Assembly (NCBI RefSeq): GCF_005434975.1
Contig: NZ_SKCJ01000001.1
Location: 630,001-694,000, forward strand
Reading direction: 5' to 3'
Length of the DNA: 64,000 nucleotides
Origin: Parerythrobacter lutipelagi
Lineage (GTDB): Bacteria > Pseudomonadota > Alphaproteobacteria > Sphingomonadales > Sphingomonadaceae
A program made the position numbers and the translations under genes. Numbering within the stretch: the stretch's first letter is position 1; each line of letters begins with the position of its first letter. Below are positions 26,507-34,270 of this stretch, piece after piece. The notes under the pieces are model-generated. The model was not told the DNA's origin. It did no database searches and worked only from the letters and a program-made list of their open reading frames with translations.

Positions 26507-27718
26507 ATGGCCTGTCCAACAGTCATTACCGGCGACCGCTTCCTATCCAGAACCCTGGAACATCTCGACTGCCAGGCGCAGGTGATCGGCAGCTATGGCT
26601 ACAGCGCGCTCGGGCAGCCTGGTTCGGTTGCTTCGATTGTGGTGACGGGACTGCTGACCCTATTCGTTGCGCTTTACGGCTTGCGTTTTCTCTTTGGGCC
26701 GGATCCGTTGGGCCGCGATGCCATTTACGATATCCTGAAGATCGGGATCGTTCTCACGCTCGCCTTTTCCTGGCCCGCATTCAGGACCGTGATCTACGAT
26801 CTGGTGCTTTACGGGCCGGCACAAATCGCCGGTTTCGTCAGCAATGCTGCCTCGCTCGACGGGAGCGGAAATCTCATTTCGCGTCTGCAATCGGCCGATA
26901 ACACGCTTGTGCGGCTGATGGAGATCGGCACCGGGCGAAATTCAGGGGCCGCACTTGGAGCCGCCGGAGCCGGCCCCGTCTTTGCAGGGACCGCGCTGCA
27001 AGACGACAGCGCCATCGGCTACGCACGGCTGGCATTTCTTTCAAGCACCGTCGGCTCGCTCGCCTTGCTCAGATTACTGGCCGGAATTCTCCTCGCACTC
27101 GCACCCATTATTGCGGGGCTCCTGCTGTTCCAATCCAGCCGGGGCATCTTCGCAGGATGGTTGAAGGGCCTCGTCTTATGCATGGCCGGTTCGATCGGCC
27201 TGACAATCGTGCTCGGCGTTGAACTTGCCATCATGGAGCCGTGGCTTGCAGATGCATTGCGTGTGCGAGGGTTGGGTTATGCCACGCCGTTTGCCCCGTT
27301 GGAGATCCTTGCGAGCGCTCTTGCCTTCCTGGCCGTGAAATTCGGAATAATCTGGCTAATCGCCAAGGTCGCTTTCAATCGCGGTTTGCCGGTCCTTCCG
27401 GTTTGGACCAAAGAAGTCGGCGTGACTCAGGCGCGGGCAGCATTGGTTCAGAATATCCAAGCCGCTCCGGCGTACTCCAGATCGAGGGTGGAACGTATGT
27501 CCGACAGCGTCGAACGATTGATCGTCAGCGAACAGAATAGCAGCCCCCGCCGCGTGACAGAGCGGATCGGTCCAGATGGGGCGCACACTGAGCCGCAGAT
27601 TGGTAGCCAGACGTCAGCCTCAAGTACTTCACCCGGCGCAGCGCGGCTTGGTTCGACCTGGAGACGCGCAAGCCGCATCAGCGATCGGGTGACCGGCCCG
27701 AGGGAGCGCGGAGCATGA
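26507..27718 (+). CDS. virB6: Type IV secretion inner-membrane protein VirB6/TrbL
   Basis: The 403-residue protein is a polytopic membrane protein of the VirB6/TrbL family, with at least five hydrophobic helices between about residues 45 and 290. These include VASIVVTGLLTLFVALYGLRF and GILLALAPIIAGLLLF. A conserved central region carries GRGIFAGWLKGL-like RGIFAGWLKGL. The last 100 residues are polar and Ser/Arg-rich, probably cytoplasmic. VirB6 helps substrate move across the inner membrane. It overlaps virB8 by 4 bases (ATGA). Confidence 0.88.
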   Translation: MACPTVITGDRFLSRTLEHLDCQAQVIGSYGYSALGQPGSVASIVVTGLLTLFVALYGLRFLFGPDPLGRDAIYDILKIGIVLTLAFSWPAFRTVIYDLVLYGPAQIAGFVSNAASLDGSGNLISRLQSADNTLVRLMEIGTGRNSGAALGAAGAGPVFAGTALQDDSAIGYARLAFLSSTVGSLALLRLLAGILLALAPIIAGLLLFQSSRGIFAGWLKGLVLCMAGSIGLTIVLGVELAIMEPWLADALRVRGLGYATPFAPLEILASALAFLAVKFGIIWLIAKVAFNRGLPVLPVWTKEVGVTQARAALVQNIQAAPAYSRSRVERMSDSVERLIVSEQNSSPRRVTERIGPDGAHTEPQIGSQTSASSTSPGAARLGSTWRRASRISDRVTGPRERGA

Positions 27719-28560
27719 CTTTTCTCGGATTGGGCAAGCGCGAAGACGGGCAGGCTATCGACATGGACGAACTGAGTGATGATAGCACCAACCCGTTCGG
27801 GAACGATGACGAAGTCGGCGAGCAAAGCTCGAGCAGTTGGGATCGAAGTGTCACTTGGGAGCTGGAGCGCTCACGCCGCATCGCATGGATTGTCGCCGGT
27901 GTCTCAGCTGCCATCGCTCTCCTGCTCGCGCTCGCCGTGGTAATGCTCCTCCCGCTCAGGACAGTCGAGCCTTACACCATTCTGGTCGACCGGCAGACCG
28001 GCAACGTCGAGCGGCTTGCGCCGATGGACGAGCAACTGGTCACTCCCGATGCAGCACTGACCCGGTCGATGCTGGCGCAATATGTCATCGCCCGCGAGAG
28101 TTTCGATGGTGCCAGCATACAGGAAGATTACCGCAAGGTTGGCCTGTGGAGCGCAGGGGAAGAACAGCAGCGCTACAGCGGTCAGATGCAGTCCTCCAAT
28201 CCGCGCAGCCCTCTTGCATTCATGCCCGCAGGCGGCCGGATCAAAGCCGAGATAATAAGCGTTTCTTCTCTGGCGCCGGGCCAGATGATGGTACGGTTCA
28301 TCACCACCCGCACCGATCCCGGAGCGCGCGAGCAGCAAAAGCAGTATTGGGCCGCGATCATCAATTACGAATTCTCCGGTGCGGGGATGAGCGAAGACGA
28401 CCGGTTGCTCAATCCGCTCGGCTTTCAGGTCACCCGGTACCGGCGAGATGCTGAAACCATGCCGGAATTCGAGCAGCAAGCGGAGACGGCAGCTCCACCA
28501 TCCCGGACCCGCGAGGCGAGCGACAATTCCGCAGCTGAAGACGGCAAGTCAGACGAATGA
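27715..28560 (+). CDS. virB8: Type IV secretion protein VirB8
   Basis: The 281-residue protein has a cytoplasmic N-terminus, one membrane helix near residues 61-82 (IAWIVAGVSAAIALLLALAVV) and a periplasmic NTF2-like domain. Signposts are VEPYTILVDRQTGNVERL, ARESFDGASIQEDYRKVGLWS and a final INYEFSGAGMSEDDRLLNPLGFQVTRYR (spread over about 215-245). VirB8 is a bridging part of the inner-membrane platform. It overlaps virB6 and virB9 by 4 bases each. Confidence 0.92.
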   Translation: MTFLGLGKREDGQAIDMDELSDDSTNPFGNDDEVGEQSSSSWDRSVTWELERSRRIAWIVAGVSAAIALLLALAVVMLLPLRTVEPYTILVDRQTGNVERLAPMDEQLVTPDAALTRSMLAQYVIARESFDGASIQEDYRKVGLWSAGEEQQRYSGQMQSSNPRSPLAFMPAGGRIKAEIISVSSLAPGQMMVRFITTRTDPGAREQQKQYWAAIINYEFSGAGMSEDDRLLNPLGFQVTRYRRDAETMPEFEQQAETAAPPSRTREASDNSAAEDGKSDE

Positions 28561-29261
28561 TCCGCCTGATCGCACTTCTCCTTTTGCTTTCTGCATCGCC
28601 TGCAGCGGGGCAACTTGTCCCACTGCCGCAATCCGATAGCCCTCGGTTACAGGAGGTCACCTGGCAGGCCGGCGAAACCATCCTCCTGACGACTCTTCCC
28701 GAAACCGGGCTCACCGTGATGCTGGAGCCTGGCGAGCAGGTCCAGCGCATTGTAGTCGGGACAGACCGCGTGTTCGATGTCCGTGTCTCCGCCGACCTCG
28801 ACAGTTTCCAGGTCTTTCCGCTGGTCACCGGTGCTGAATCCACCATGTCCGTTTCCTCCGACCGAAGAGACTACAGTTTCGAACTGCGCACAGGCGAAGG
28901 ACTGATGGCAGCGCTGCTGGTGCGGCTCCGATTTGGCACTGGCAGTCCCATTGAAGCCGAAGCGCTTCAGGCCGAGCGACCGACCGGTCGGACTTGGCGC
29001 TACAGGCTTCGCGGTGACACGGAAGTAAGGCCGGCAGCTATCAGCGATGACGGCATACGAACTCGCATTGAATTTGCACCCGATCAGGCTTTGCCTGCCG
29101 TGTTTGCGATCGGCCCGACAGGCGATGAGCAAGTTGTCGATGGCTATATGCGCGGCGGTATCTTCGTGATCGACAGGGTGTGGGAGGAACTGGTGTTCCG
29201 CATCGACAAGGAGAAAGCCACTGCCAGGCGCAGCGCGGATCCGGAGCCAGACGATGTCTGA
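28557..29261 (+). CDS. virB9: Type IV secretion protein VirB9/TrbG
   Basis: The 234-residue protein has a signal peptide (cleavage after SPAAGQ or close by), an N-terminal domain and a C-terminal beta-sandwich (about residues 140-220) with TWRYRLRGD, GIRTRIEFAPDQALPAVFAIGPTGDEQ and FRIDKEKATARR. In other systems the C-terminal domain forms the outer-membrane core ring with VirB7 and VirB10. No VirB7 lipoprotein gene is visible in the operon. It overlaps the virB10 start by 8 bases. Confidence 0.9.
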   Translation: MIRLIALLLLLSASPAAGQLVPLPQSDSPRLQEVTWQAGETILLTTLPETGLTVMLEPGEQVQRIVVGTDRVFDVRVSADLDSFQVFPLVTGAESTMSVSSDRRDYSFELRTGEGLMAALLVRLRFGTGSPIEAEALQAERPTGRTWRYRLRGDTEVRPAAISDDGIRTRIEFAPDQALPAVFAIGPTGDEQVVDGYMRGGIFVIDRVWEELVFRIDKEKATARRSADPEPDDV

Positions 29262-30297
29262 TGCCTCGGGAACATACCCGGATGACGGGCTCCCTGTGGT
29301 CGCTTCGCGCAAGTCTGACAATTTCGGGTTGATCATGGGCATTGCCTTTGTCGCGCTGGCCGGAATTGCTGTCTTCTGGATGCTGAGTTCAAGCCGGGAC
29401 GCATCCGGTCCGGAAAGCATGGTTCTGACCGACCCTACTACGTCGCAGCGCATTTCATCGCCGCCGCCGCTTGCCCTGCCTCCCGCGTGGCAAGCCGTTG
29501 ACCAACGCCCCATCGCGAAGCCCCCCATCGAGACTCGGGTCGATCGTCTGCCTCCGGTCCGGGTCATGCGCGTTGAGAGCCCTGCGACAGAAGCTGTTCG
29601 GCCTGTGGTTCCGGCTCCTCAACCAAGTTACCCGCCACCGCCAACCACCGAACCACGCCCTTCGGTGGTCTTCGATACGACATTCAATACACGCGATCCC
29701 GCAGTGTCCCTGCCGACCCCTGGATCGACCAATCGCGTGCGCGCCCGCCGGTTCGAGAATCCCGCCCTGACCATCCCGCAAGGCACGGTCATCCCCGCTG
29801 TGCTGGAGACCGCTCTGGACTCAACCCGGCCTGGCGGCGTTCGGGCGCTTGTCCAGCGAGACGTGCGCGGGTTCGACGGGAGCCGCGTTTTGATCCAGCG
29901 CGGATCGCGGCTTTACGGCGAATACGAAGCCGATCTGCAAGCGGGGCAGAAGCGCGCCAGCATCCGCTGGTCGCGCCTCATCCGCCCGGACGGGGTGACC
30001 ATCGCCCTCGATTCACCGGCCTCCGATCCGCTCGGGCGGGCCGGGGTGAAGGGCCGGGTCGACAGCAAGTTCTTCCAGCGTTTTGGCGGCGCTTTGCTGC
30101 AATCGGTACTCGATATCGGCGTCGGAATAGCGACCAGCAGAGCCACCGATGGCGTTGTTGTCGCGCTCCCCGGCAGCACGCAAAACGTACAGATCCAGGA
30201 TGGCAGCCGCGTCCAGCCGACCTTGAAGGTCAGGCACGGGACCAGCGTTTCCGTATTCGTTGCGCGCGATCTCGATTTCTCCAGCGTCGATCGTTGA
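29254..30297 (+). CDS. virB10: Type IV secretion protein VirB10/TrbI
   Basis: VirB10 spans from the inner membrane to the outer-membrane pore. The 347-residue product has one N-terminal helix (about residues 25-45, FGLIMGIAFVALAGIAVFWML), a long Pro-rich stretch (about 65-130) and a C-terminal beta-barrel domain. Conserved segments are IPQGTVIPAVLETALDSTRPG, GSRLYGEYEADLQAGQKRASIRW and a final TSVSVFVARDLDFS. It overlaps the virB11 start by one base at TGATG. Confidence 0.94.
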   Translation: MSDASGTYPDDGLPVVASRKSDNFGLIMGIAFVALAGIAVFWMLSSSRDASGPESMVLTDPTTSQRISSPPPLALPPAWQAVDQRPIAKPPIETRVDRLPPVRVMRVESPATEAVRPVVPAPQPSYPPPPTTEPRPSVVFDTTFNTRDPAVSLPTPGSTNRVRARRFENPALTIPQGTVIPAVLETALDSTRPGGVRALVQRDVRGFDGSRVLIQRGSRLYGEYEADLQAGQKRASIRWSRLIRPDGVTIALDSPASDPLGRAGVKGRVDSKFFQRFGGALLQSVLDIGVGIATSRATDGVVVALPGSTQNVQIQDGSRVQPTLKVRHGTSVSVFVARDLDFSSVDR

Positions 30298-31265
30298 TGG
30301 ACGCCGGGTACTTCCTCGACAGCTTCCTCGCCCCGCTCGCGCCGTGGCTGTCGCAGGACGATGTGACCGACATCTGGGTCAACCGGCCGGGAGAGGTGTG
30401 GGCCGAACGGCTGGGCGGCACGATAACGCGTCAGATCGAACCCGCACTCGACGCCAAGCTGCTGGAACGTTTGGCACGGCAGATCGCCGCGCACTCCTCG
30501 CAAGGGATAAGCCGCGCACAGCCGCTGCTGGCGGCCAATCTCCCCGATGGCTCGCGGGTACAGATCGTTGCGCCGCCCGCGACCCGCGGCAGTCATGCGA
30601 TTGCGATCCGGCGGCACGTCTCGGCCGACCTGTCGCTGTCAGACTGGGCCGAGGACGATGCTTTCGACAGGCTGCGGGGCGGCGAAGCGAAGCTGGAGCC
30701 CGAGCATCACTACTTTACGCTGCACGGGAGCGAGGCACCCAAGTTCCTCAGCGATGCGGTGCAGGCGCGCAAGAACATCCTGATCAGCGGCGGCACTTCG
30801 ACCGGCAAGACCACTTTCCTCAATGCGCTGCTGGCAGAGATCCCGGACGATGAACGGTTGATCCTGATCGAAGACACGGAGGAGCTGAAGCTAAAGCACG
30901 ATAACGCGGTCGGCCTGATCGCTGCGCGCGGCCAGATGGCGGAAGCGAACGTCACCGCCGAAGACCTGCTGGTCGCGGCTTTGCGCATGCGGCCCGATCG
31001 CATCATCCTGGGCGAGCTGCGCGGCGGCGAGGCGTTCACGTTCCTTCGCGCGGTCAACACCGGGCATCCCGGATCGATGACCACCATCCACGCCGACACA
31101 CCGCAGCGCGCGATCGAGCAACTCGCCCTCCTCGTGCTGCAAGCCGGGTCACGCCTGTCGCGGGTCGATGTGCGGCACTATGTGCGCGAGAGCATCGATA
31201 TCTTCGTCCAGCTGGAGCGGCGCGAGGGCAAGCGGCGCGTTTCCGAAGTGCTGGTCAAGGCCTGA
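30297..31265 (+). CDS. virB11: Type IV secretion ATPase VirB11
   Basis: VirB11 is the hexameric ATPase that switches the machine between pilus building and transport. The 322-residue product has an N-terminal domain with DVTDIWVNRPGEVW, then Walker A GGTSTGKTT near residues 164-172. These are followed by LIEDTEELKL, the His-box stretch RIILGELRGGEAFTFLRAVNTGHPG and TIHADTPQRAIEQLALL. The ATG at 30297 shares a base with the virB10 stop. It is followed 3 bp later by the pilin-like gene. Confidence 0.95.
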   Translation: MDAGYFLDSFLAPLAPWLSQDDVTDIWVNRPGEVWAERLGGTITRQIEPALDAKLLERLARQIAAHSSQGISRAQPLLAANLPDGSRVQIVAPPATRGSHAIAIRRHVSADLSLSDWAEDDAFDRLRGGEAKLEPEHHYFTLHGSEAPKFLSDAVQARKNILISGGTSTGKTTFLNALLAEIPDDERLILIEDTEELKLKHDNAVGLIAARGQMAEANVTAEDLLVAALRMRPDRIILGELRGGEAFTFLRAVNTGHPGSMTTIHADTPQRAIEQLALLVLQAGSRLSRVDVRHYVRESIDIFVQLERREGKRRVSEVLVKA

Positions 31266-31268
31266 CCC

Positions 31269-31634
31269 ATGCCTGGACTGCTAGCTTCCACTTCGCTGTT
31301 CGTCCCGCGCCCGGTCGGGCCGATCGAGGGCGCGCTTGGCTGGATGACCGGCACGTTGCTCGGCACTGTTGCGACGAGCGCTTGCGTTCTGGCCGTGGCG
31401 TTTGTCGGGTTCCAGATGCTGTCAGGCCGGTTGCCCGTACGGCGCGGGTTGCAAGTGGTTGTGGGCTGTTTCCTGTTGCTGGGGGCGCCGGTCGTGGCGG
31501 CGTCGATCAGCGGTTTGTGGACGACAAGCGCATCACCGCTGCCACCCCCTGCCGCACAAGCCAGCGAAGACCCGCGCGGCGATCTGCCGCCCGCTGGCGA
31601 TCCCTATGCGGGGGCCTCACTCAGGCGGGATTGA
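31269..31634 (+). CDS. virB2: VirB2/TrbC-type pilin subunit
   Basis: The 121-residue protein has the VirB2/TrbC pattern: a short N-terminal part with PIEGALGWMTGTLLGT and two hydrophobic helices (about residues 30-50 and 60-80) separated by a polar loop (SGRLPVRRG). The C-terminus is Pro/Ala-rich. VirB2 is the extracellular pilus subunit in conjugative systems. It sits last in the operon rather than near the front as in virB operons of Agrobacterium. The assignment rests on topology and context. Confidence 0.8.
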   Translation: MPGLLASTSLFVPRPVGPIEGALGWMTGTLLGTVATSACVLAVAFVGFQMLSGRLPVRRGLQVVVGCFLLLGAPVVAASISGLWTTSASPLPPPAAQASEDPRGDLPPAGDPYAGASLRRD

Positions 31635-32075
31635 GGAGATTTGGGCCCGGTTCCGGGATCGGGCCAACCGGCTTTGCCCTTCTTTGGGATGGCCAGGGAG
31701 GCGTTGGGCGCGCTGTTGCCGAGCAGGCGGCGAGCCGATCAAGGCATAGCGGCCAAATGGAACACGAAAGCGTATTTGTGAACCCGTGACCTTTGGGAGG
31801 ATCCATGTCGATACAATGGGTTAAGCGGCAATTCGGCGCTTCCAGTGTGACCTTTGCAGTGGGACATGTTTCGCGCATGGCGCGGACTGCAAGATGCACT
31901 CACTCAGCGCGCGGCGAGGTGCTGGCTTGGCGATTCGATCGGACGGTGAGACAGAGCGGGCGCAAGCTTAACGAATGCGGGCCGTGTAGGAAAATGCAGA
32001 CAATGATCGCGAGTTTAGTATTGTGTCCCCGGAATTCTGAGTCGGGGTAATTGCGTAAAGGTAGAAGATAATGGC
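31635..32075. other. Gene-poor stretch between the virB operon and the Rhs remnant
   Basis: No gene is well supported in these 441 bp. An 81-codon plus-strand frame at 31805-32050 has GGGAGG 4 bp before its ATG, but its Arg/Ser-rich sequence resembles nothing I know. A hairpin with the stem GGCCCG/CGGGCC sits at 31644-31665 just after the virB2 stop and might end the operon, though no T tract follows. The last part (about 31980-32075) becomes AT-richer, marking the edge of the Rhs remnant. Confidence 0.6.
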
Positions 32076-32294
32076 TTACCAATCAAATAAAAGATCGAAT
32101 AGGAATAAAAGAATTCGTGACAATACTAAAGATCCAAAACCAAAAATGAGCGCAAATTGAGAAAGCTCGTGATTGATTGCTTGATCCCAGCCTTTCGAAA
32201 CTGTGACAACGGCCAAGATGATTATTCCAATTATTGGCCCAACATAGGATGCTATCCGTAGCTGCGTTTGGGTTCTTTTAACAAAGCCTCTCAT
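32076..32294 (-). CDS. Small two-helix membrane protein, candidate Rhs immunity protein
   Basis: The 72-residue product has two hydrophobic helices (about residues 14-34, SYVGPIIGIIILAVVTVS, and 45-68, FALIFGFGSLVLSRILLFLF). Its ATG overlaps the stop codon of the Rhs tip in an ATGA arrangement, so it would be translationally coupled. A small gene directly after an Rhs C-terminus is the usual place for the cognate immunity gene, and membrane immunity proteins are known for pore-forming or membrane-active toxins. No sequence family is recognised; composition is AT-rich compared with the surroundings. Confidence 0.5.
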   Translation of the reverse strand: MRGFVKRTQTQLRIASYVGPIIGIIILAVVTVSKGWDQAINHELSQFALIFGFGSLVLSRILLFLFDLLFDW

Positions 32295-33262
32295 TGTACA
32301 TTGCACCCCATAGGTTTCGTCGCCGCAGTAGCTGTGATGCGCTCCCCCGCCGCGATATATGCACCCCCGCCGACCCTTGGAGACGCTGTGACAGAAGCGT
32401 CACCACTTCCCGTGTCCGCAGATACCTCTGCACCAAACCGAGCTGCCGCGCCTCCTTGCACCACAGAGCTTCTGGTGACTGCGCTATCCAAGCTTTGATA
32501 ATTTGCTGGACCCTCGAAATATGACGCAGTGAAACATTCGCCAGCTCCATAGAAAGCCCCAATGCCTGCCAAGCCTGTCGCCGATCCAGAATAGACCACT
32601 TGAGAACCCTTCAAACTACCTTCTAGGATTGAATCGAGTGGTATAGCGATCCCAACGTCTCCGGAAAAACTAGCTCCGACCTGCAAGAATTGTCCGCTTG
32701 GCATGACCGGTACTCCGAAACCAGTACCTGATACCCCCGAAGTCAATATTATGTATGCCTAGGTCCATGCAAAATGGAAATTCACCTTCAACTATCAAGA
32801 CCTGACCAGCAGAGCATGATGGCGGTCGAGCACAAGCGAGGACATCACATTGCCGATCGTTCAACCCAGTCGGGTCCACAAAGTTCACCGGGTCATTGCC
32901 CACATAGCGATACATATTCATCCCGTCGGCGTAACCGATTGGATCGGTTTGCATAAAGCGGCCAAGGGTCGGTGAGTACATGCGCGCCTTGTAGTAATAT
33001 TGCCCCAGCTCGGGAAGCCAGATCTGGCCCGTATAGCGGAACCGGCCGTTGTTGCAGACCCCGGTCTCCGGCCCCGGCACGCCGTATTGTCCTCGCTACG
33101 CTCGTTCGGCTGCGCTTCCGTCATAGCTGTTGATCGCACGCGGGGTGCCGTCGCGGCCGTAGCGCGCGATCACCGAGCCGAGGCGGTCGGTGTAGAGATA
33201 CTCTGCATCGTGACAGGAAGCATCGATGTCCCGCCCGGTTGCCGGGGCAGTCTGTAGCGTCA
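32291..33262 (-). pseudogene. Rhs-family protein tip, 5'-truncated and frame-disrupted
   Basis: Three frames together read like the end of an Rhs protein. The first is YLYTDRLGSVIARYGRDG (about 33210-33150). The second is the core signature [20 protein letters not shown], then [13 protein letters not shown], then [10 protein letters not shown] (about 33045-32870). Last comes a variable Gly/Ser-rich tip ending at 32291. A stretch of about 29 bases at 33092-33121 introduces a TAG and a frame change after NSYD, and a second frame change is needed near 32746 to reach the tip. The copy starts directly at the psd stop with no Rhs N-terminus, so it is a remnant or an orphan tip. Confidence 0.78.
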
Positions 33263-34111
33263 ATCCGGCCTAGCGCCCATTTTCTCGCCGAGGCGGACCG
33301 GGCGTTCTGGCCGCCAATCTGCATTGAAGCTTATCCTGTCGCGGCCGAACAGCATGATGACGGTGGAGCCGAGCAGGAACCGGCCCATTTCCTCGCCCTT
33401 GGCCAGATTGATGTCCTGATCGGCGTAGGTCCATTGAAGGACCCGTCCGGCCCGCTCCGCATTGACGACCCCGTGCCAGGCAGTGGCCATGCTCCCGACA
33501 ATGGTCGCCCCGACCAGGACCATCACGAACGGGCCGTGATCGGCCGAATCGAAAACACAAACGACCCGCTCGTTTCGCGCGAACAGATTGGGCACGCCGC
33601 GCGCGGTGACGGGATTGACGGAGAACAGCGCACCAGGGACGTAGGTCATCTGCACAAGCCTGCCCTCGCAGGGCATGTGGATGCGGTGGTAATCCCTTGG
33701 CGACAGATAGACATTGGCGAAACTGCCATGGCGGAATCCGGCGGCGAGATCAGCGTCTCCGCCGAGCAATTGCGTGGTGGTGAAGCGATGGCCCTTCGCT
33801 TGAAAGATATGGTGATCGTCGATGGCCCCGAACTGGCTGATCGCCCCGTCGACCGGGGATACGAAATCCGCGTCCGCAACCGGCCGGATGCCGGGCTTTA
33901 ACGGACGGGTAAAGAACGCGTTGAAGCTCTTGTAACTGGCAATATCCTCGTTCTCGGCCTCGCTCATGTCGACATCATATTTGCCGACGAACCAGCGGAT
34001 CAGTCTGGTCGTCCGCTCCCCCCGTTCGGCATCCGCAATGCGGCCGGCGGTTGTGGTCAGCCACTGCTTCGGCAGGGCATATTGTGAGATGACTTTGAGA
34101 CGATCCAGCAT
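33260..34111 (-). CDS. psd: Phosphatidylserine decarboxylase proenzyme
   Basis: Psd makes phosphatidylethanolamine from phosphatidylserine. The 283-residue proenzyme carries the self-cleavage motif LGST at residues 247-250, where Ser249 becomes the pyruvoyl group. It also has FFTRPLKPGIRP, FVSPVDGAI and YHRIHMPCEG, with the conserved Asp and His of the type I family. Membrane association is expected. It is divergent from the E1 gene across 160 bp, and its 3' end abuts the Rhs remnant. Confidence 0.95.
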   Translation of the reverse strand: MLDRLKVISQYALPKQWLTTTAGRIADAERGERTTRLIRWFVGKYDVDMSEAENEDIASYKSFNAFFTRPLKPGIRPVADADFVSPVDGAISQFGAIDDHHIFQAKGHRFTTTQLLGGDADLAAGFRHGSFANVYLSPRDYHRIHMPCEGRLVQMTYVPGALFSVNPVTARGVPNLFARNERVVCVFDSADHGPFVMVLVGATIVGSMATAWHGVVNAERAGRVLQWTYADQDINLAKGEEMGRFLLGSTVIMLFGRDRISFNADWRPERPVRLGEKMGARPD

Positions 34112-34180
34112 AGCAATGTCCTAACGGGCGCGGCGGCGAAATGGTTTCCCGAACGATGGGCTGCGGGCAAACAACACACA

Positions 34181-34206
34181 AGGGCGCGTGTTCAGGGCGC
34201 GTGTTC
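34181..34206. repeat. Tandem 13-bp direct repeat upstream of the E1 gene
   Basis: The unit AGGGCGCGTGTTC occurs twice in tandem with no mismatch, between the divergent psd and E1 starts. It may be a replication-slippage duplication or a tandem binding site; nothing else supports either view. Confidence 0.6.
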
Positions 34207-34270
34207 AGTGCGAGTGATTTGGCACAGGAACCGGTTTCAATCGAAATCAAAGCCGCTTAAAGGCGCAGCC

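Noticed and set aside
25206-26519. A 437-codon open frame opposite virB4
   Set aside because: It has no motif, and virB4 on the plus strand is certain.
31805-32050. A possible 81-codon gene with GGGAGG before its ATG
   Set aside because: The spacing is short, the product has no domain and the surrounding stretch looks degraded; it is mentioned only in the gap entry.
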